Of a stretch of 64,000 nucleotides of DNA, positions 59,286 to 64,000 are shown piece by piece. The notes under the pieces were generated by a model. That model was not told the DNA's origin and did no database searches. It worked only from the letters and a program-made list of their open reading frames with translations. Source of the DNA: Nelumbo lutea (taxonomy: Eukaryota; Streptophyta; Magnoliopsida; Proteales; Nelumbonaceae); the NCBI GenBank assembly GCA_022828595.1, contig JAKGHH010000005.1, positions 67,451,655-67,515,654 on the forward strand. Reading direction: 5' to 3'. The position numbers were made by a program, and so were the translations under genes. Position 1 is the first letter of the stretch. Every line of letters starts with the position of its first letter.

Positions 59286-59597
59286 CCTAAAGACCTTCCT
59301 TTGGAGGGCATGTTACCAATCTATTTTCATGATTTTCACTGAAGGGTGAGAAGGATGACAAGATAATTGTAGAATGTGCTGATGACCCTGAGTATCGTTA
59401 TTATAAGGATATTAAGGAGCTTCCTCCACATCGCCTTGCTGAGATTCGTCGCTTCTTTAAAGACTATCCACATTATAGATTCAGCAGTCTTCACTTTCTT
59501 TTGATTGATTTGTCATGACTAGGTGAACTCAACCATGTGACAAATACCTTCTTTTGGAATATTGCTAGCAACCTTAAGAGATCAAAGCTATTGGATG

Positions 59598-59768
59598 GAG
59601 TTCGGCTTTGGTCAGTGCAACGCCCATTCAAACAGCCTTTACAGCCTTGCATTGGGAATATCTCTGTACTTATGTGCCTTATTTTATAAGGAGATATTCC
59701 CAATGCAAGGTTGCAAGAGGCTGTTCGAACAGTGTGAGCACGGGCTTGCACTGACCAAAGCCAAACTC
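59598..59768. mobile_element. Foldback MITE, Mutator-type, second copy
   Basis: A 171-bp near-palindrome starts GAGTTCGGCTTTGGTCAGTG and ends CACTGACCAAAGCCAAACTC. Inner arms are GCATTGGGAATATCTC and GAGATATTCCCAATGC. A perfect 9-bp direct repeat, TATTGGATG, flanks it (59589-59597, 59769-59777). Core sequence and duplication size match the element at 15287-15447. It is in intron 6 of the pyrophosphatase pseudogene. Confidence 0.85.
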
Positions 59769-60133
59769 TATTGGATGGTTTTGATTATCAGTTAAAAATT
59801 ATCTGCTTGATTACTGTGTCATTGACTTGTTGCATATGGCAGATAAGAATGAGAATAAAGTTGCAGTCAGTGAATTTCTCCCTGCTGAGGAAGCCATTGA
59901 AGCCATTAAGTATTCCATGTAAGTTTCAAGCATTTTACAGCTACTTGGAAATGTGATCGCCAGTTAAAATGTTTTAAACACTAGTTTACTCTATACATCT
60001 GTGCAGATGAAATACCAATTAGATGATTAGATCCAAGTCCAAACCCTCTACAGCCATGATCTTATTCTCACATGGATATTTCTGATGCAGGGATTTGTAT
60101 GCTTCTTACATTGCGGAAAGTTTGAGGGAGTGA

Positions 60134-62019
60134 TATTCCTCTTGAAGACTGATTATTGCATTTGCAAGACAGGAGGATGGAATCTATTTCACATTGCCTA
60201 TATGTACAAGTAGCACCACAGCACTACAGCAGTGCTTAAGAATCTACTTGATTAAGTTAAACTGAGAATAGTGGAAAAATGCCAAAATGGACCAGCTCAG
60301 ATGATCTTCCTTTGGACAGTGGAGAATATATGGTCAGTGGTTGAAGAAACATTCTAGTAATCGTAGCAGGTATCATGTTTGCAATAGGACTGGGAGAGAT
60401 TGAAGAAACAAAGACAGTATAGTTGGTGGCCCGGATTGAACATCGTGAAGATGGACCTTGGACCACAATTTAAACAGTTGGTATTGGTCTGAGTTATGAC
60501 TGCTACAAGTCATCGAGTCAGTATCTTGTACCATAGCATCAATCCACGTTCTATGATAGGCAAGGTATTAAGGTAAAATAATAAAAAAGAAAAGAAACTA
60601 AGGAAAGACACATACCCCACCATTGATCATAAGTTCAGAACCACTGCTTCAAGCCTGCAATTGCCACATTGTGCTAAATAATGTTCAATTATGAGTTTAT
60701 TTTGAGCCTGTGCATATGGGATTGTTAATAATAACAACAACAATAATAATAATAATATTAACGACAAATGGAAGACAGGTATTGTATGATTCATTAAAGA
60801 TTATGAGATATATTGTATGATTTAAAATAAAAATGTGCTTTTCAAAATAGAAATTCAACAATATGTTTTTCTGTTTCAATTTTAAAAACAAAAAACATAT
60901 TTACGACCAGAACATGTTTTTTATGTTTTTGTTTTAAGAAATAATTTATTTTCAAATCAGGTTATAATTTGTTTTTAGAAATCACAATAGTTCACATTGA
61001 GAACACCCCCTTAAAATTTCCTATTTAAATTCAAAGTTTTGAATAATTCATGTATATGTAGTATAAAAAATGCCATGCAATTTGCAAGGACCGAATCCTG
61101 ATGTTACGGAGCATTATTGAGATGGAAGCTTGTTGCCACATGTTAGATTCTTTGGTGGTTTGTTTTTCTAAGTGTGGGCCCAAAAGGCTTCACTTCATCA
61201 CCTGCTATCTATAAGATATTTTTCACTTTAAAGGCCTCCACCAGCACCATGTGTGCAGAGACTAGAGAGAGACCCGGGAATTTAATTGAAAAATAAAAAA
61301 TATCAATATTTTATTATTTCAATTGATGAAATTATGCTAGAAGGAACATGGTAAAGCGTGGGATGCAGTGGGCACAATTCACAAGTGATGCCATTGGAAC
61401 CGTGTAGAGAATAAAATATATACGACCACTTTCCACGTGGCAGTTAATAACACCCCATATCTTCCTCTCTCCAATCCATACCCGTGGCTCATGGCAAGTT
61501 TCCGCTCAAAACTATCAACTATCAAGTCATTTCCAATGATGACGATGATTGCTTCAGCCTTTAGTTATATATAGATATAGACGAAAAATCAAGATACATA
61601 TGTAAACATTAAAAAATTTTAAAAAATTCTTTAAAATATAAATAATAATAAAAATGAGTTTTATGTAAGTATAACTAATTTATTTAAACATAAAAAATAT
61701 TCTTTAATAATTTATATAAAGTATCGGGATATAATTAATAATTATTCAAAAATAATAGAACTAAAATGTTTGTATATATACTAATATTTATTAGTTAATA
61801 TTTTTTTTTGAAATCATTTATTAGCTAATAATTATTATATATAGAATTAGATAATATTTATTATGTATACAAGTTATATATACCTTAATTTTTGATAAAT
61901 CAATATAACTTGTATTCATTTTATTATTATATAAATATTAATAATCAAATTTATAGCATTTGTTGGGAAACATCCACCAAGGCAAGAAAGATTACTTTAA
62001 GTATAAAAAACATGTAATA
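60134..62019. other. Intergenic DNA after the pyrophosphatase pseudogene
   Basis: The first 350 bp are probably the old 3' untranslated region. After 61600 the DNA is very AT-rich with no coding sequence. An AAC/AAT repeat is at about 60731-60755. Confidence 0.35.
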
Positions 62020-62090
62020 TTGGCATAATGGTTAATTAATTATTATTATTATAAGCAAATGACTTGGGTTCGAAACTTGTTACATTCGGT
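62020..62090 (+). mobile_element. Possible tRNA-derived SINE fragment
   Basis: TGGCATAATGGTTAATTAAT resembles an RNA polymerase III A box, and GGGTTCGAAAC (62067-62077) resembles a B box, 35-40 bases downstream. CAAATGACTTGGGTTCGAA is a frequent phrase in plant tRNA-derived SINEs. No cloverleaf can be drawn and the A box is loose, so this is not called a tRNA gene. Confidence 0.3.
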
Positions 62091-62231
62091 TTGTGATTTT
62101 TAACAAGTTATTTCACTTAAATAACATTTAATGACATTATTAAATGCTAAAATCAAAGGTAACTTAAATGAGCATTTAATTAAATTATATTAGCATTTAG
62201 TGGCGTTCCAAACTTTAAGACTTAATTAAAA

Positions 62232-62324
62232 TTGATATTAATGAGAGATAAGAGATAAATTAAATTTAAATTTAAATTTGATATTAATGAGAAAGAAAAT
62301 AGATAAATTAAATTTAAATTTAAA
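62232..62324. repeat. Tandem duplication of about 46 bp
   Basis: Two side-by-side copies share TTGATATTAATGAGA and GATAAATTAAATTTAAATTT, separated by small differences in a purine-rich middle. Confidence 0.75.
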
Positions 62325-62371
62325 ACCTTGTATGGGGGTGCTAGATTGAGGTGGGCGGGAGAGATTAGGGC

Positions 62372-62753
62372 GGTGTTTGGAACTGATATTAGTGTCATGT
62401 TGGAAAAATTGGTGTTCTAGGAAATGTCAATATATTTGGAATCGTTTTTCCATTAAAAAATGGTGCTCTAAGTCTTTAAGCCACACCTTAGAGATTGAGA
62501 ATGCATGGTTTGGAGCAACGCCGAATTCAATATTTTATCAAATTGGAGTTCATTACTGCCAACAAGGACGTAATGTGAGTGGTGTGGGTTTCTTATAATG
62601 GGTACAAGTGTTGAAAACAAATATAGAGCACTAGTACCAAACAAAAGGTGGTGGTGTTGTTCCAGGAAATGTGCTACCTGGCAACAACATTTCCAAACAA
62701 AAAAAAACACCGTTTTTTCAGAAAATGATACTACATAGCATCAATGCCAAACA
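62372..62753. mobile_element. MITE with GGTGTTTGG termini, copy 2
   Basis: Starts GGTGTTTGGAACTGATATT and ends ATCAATGCCAAACAT. Interior words match the copy at 19122-19536 (AAAAAATGGTGCT, ATTCAATATTTT, CTGCCAACAAGGACGTAATG). It is 382 bp and non-coding. No clear target duplication. Confidence 0.6.
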
Positions 62754-63865
62754 TATACTAGAGAGATCAATTCTACACAAATAATAAAAGAAAGATTCAT
62801 CTAAATGATTATTGATGGATACCTCGTATTGGTCACATCTACCTTTTCGAATCACGCAATAAAGATACCTGAATAAATCGATTATTAAGCATTCTATTTT
62901 TACCTATTATTCTAACTATTTGGTTGAAAGGAATCAAAATTAAAATGATTGCCTTTTTCCCTTCTTTTAAAAAAAAATCATTCCAACTGATTTCAATTCC
63001 TATTCTAATTCTTGTTTGATATTCCAATTCCAATTATGGACTTAATAGTGAGTTAGTGGTGTAGTTGGTGAATGCCATCATTCATCACAGGCTCTTTGAA
63101 CATATCATCACTATTTTTAATCAATACTTTATTTAATTAATCGCATGCTCTTATATCTTTAGTTTGGTCTTTACACTTTTGGACGATGAAGTAGACATAT
63201 CATATATGTTGGTTATTATTTAATATTTATAATAAGGCTGTAATATAAGCTTTCCCATCCAAAAGACAAAAAAAAAGTATAAGCTTTGATGGTAGTCATC
63301 TCATCAGTCCTGGGACACGTAGGGTTAGGAGGAATCCTAGCGTCTGTCACGGTGGAACGATTGCTTGGGAGTTGGCACCATACTGGCGTCATCTTCTTGC
63401 CGATGCGGGTGGATTCTTATTCGGTCTGTCGTGACTTATTTTTTGGCTCTCTGAAAATGGAAATTCAAGGTGAATACATTAATGCCAATTTCTCCACTCT
63501 TAGGCCTTCCAGATAAAACAAACCGGCTACATACAATTGCAAATGCTCTTCGAGCTTGGATAGGGAGTCAGAGTGGTTTGCACTTGCAGATTAATTAATT
63601 ACTTAATTAAAAATCATACACAGGCACAGTTATTCATCTTCAAGAAGTTTGACAGATATCTATCTATCTATATATATATAACTTCTGATTTAACGCAAAG
63701 AGTATCAGACTAACTAGCTCTTATCACATTGATCTTGGTCCATATATCTTGTACTTGGATTCTCGATGGGAGCAACGACTCTGCAATATTGTGAGCTACC
63801 ATGGATATATAATCTGATATATCCTGGACCTCGACCAACCCCAGATGGTGCTGCTGCTGCTGCTC
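62754..63865. other. Intergenic DNA at the window end
   Basis: Nothing coding recognised. An open stretch at 63286-63516 (+) lacks known motifs. A CTG run lies at 63850-63862. Confidence 0.3.
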
Positions 63866-63907
63866 ATAATTGACAGGAATAGATAGATATCTATTCCTGT
63901 CAATTAT
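63866..63907. repeat. Perfect 20-bp-arm palindrome with 2-bp centre
   Basis: The left arm ATAATTGACAGGAATAGATA (63866-63885) and the right arm TATCTATTCCTGTCAATTAT (63888-63907) are exact inverses around GA. This 42-bp stretch can form a hairpin or cruciform. It is not flanked by a visible target duplication. Confidence 0.9.
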
Positions 63908-64000
63908 CCCCACCTTCGTCCAAGTTGTATCTCTTATTCTCTTATCTATGCCAAATGTAAATTAATGGGAGGCGAGCTCTATGATGCCTACTAGCTTAGC

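Larger units (their letters stand above)
54585..60133 (+). pseudogene. Soluble inorganic pyrophosphatase pseudogene, introns kept
   Basis: The parent enzyme splits cytosolic pyrophosphate. Eight exon remnants in order: 54585-54709, 55106-55134, 55467-55532, 58033-58139, 58253-58318, 59345-59467, 59843-59919, 60091-60133. They give family stretches such as [57 protein letters not shown] and LYASYIAESLRE. Lesions: a two-base loss in exon 1 after NE; TAG at 55491-55493; a one-base loss in exon 4 after HNY; two TGA codons at 58280-58282 and 58286-58288, both where CGA (Arg) is expected; no donor after exon 6; and a shift at the start of exon 7. Most other borders keep GT/AG. Because introns remain, it arose by gene duplication or in-place decay, not retroposition. 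Intron 3 (2.5 kb) and intron 6 carry insertions. Confidence 0.93.

Noticed and set aside
62020..62090. tRNA gene
   Set aside because: The B-box word is good, but acceptor, D and anticodon stems cannot be formed, so only a SINE-like fragment is reported.

Overview
This is a window of nuclear DNA from a flowering plant, most likely a dicot (inferred from gene families and repeat content; species not identifiable). Genes have several introns with GT/AG borders and sit in AT-rich DNA full of transposons. There is no operon structure, CRISPR array or bacterial feature.

Five genes look intact. On the + strand are a type II pectinesterase (4418-6156, 5 exons, 344 aa) and a laccase of the LAC7 type (8978-11117, 5 exons, 566 aa). 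On the - strand are a polyphenol oxidase/tyrosinase with a secretory N terminus (17671-15753, 2 exons, 587 aa), an unrecognised 89-aa small secreted or membrane-anchored protein (26914-26504, 2 exons), and the ER retrieval receptor RER1 (33532-31142, 3 coding exons, 194 aa). The first three act on the cell wall or on phenolics outside the cytosol; laccase and polyphenol oxidase are neighbours in tail-to-tail orientation. A soluble inorganic pyrophosphatase gene (54585-60133) keeps nearly all its exon-intron layout but is a pseudogene with stops and frameshifts. Its introns have taken in a LINE fragment, a minisatellite and a MITE.

The rest is mainly mobile DNA. A 10.1-kb Ty3/gypsy element (42346-52464) has 830- and 870-bp LTRs and a 5-bp target duplication. 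Its gag-pol is decayed, it has a second RNase H of Tat type, and it carries a three-exon antisense gene with its own TATA box. A decayed Ty1/copia element (21694-25151) contains a hAT-type MITE. A probable Pack-MULE (36570-37610) carries a fragment of a pentatricopeptide-repeat gene. A long inverted-repeat element (27267-28335) is split by a hAT-type MITE with a perfect 8-bp target duplication. Two small foldback MITEs (15287-15447 and 59598-59768) share a core and each has a perfect 9-bp target duplication. There are also a probable Helitron (40839-41736) and several further TIR families.

I found no convincing new multi-gene system. The most notable items are the Pack-MULE with its captured PPR fragment, the nested transposon inside the long inverted repeat, the antisense gene of the gypsy element, and the small secreted-protein gene. 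All coordinates and exon borders were read by eye.
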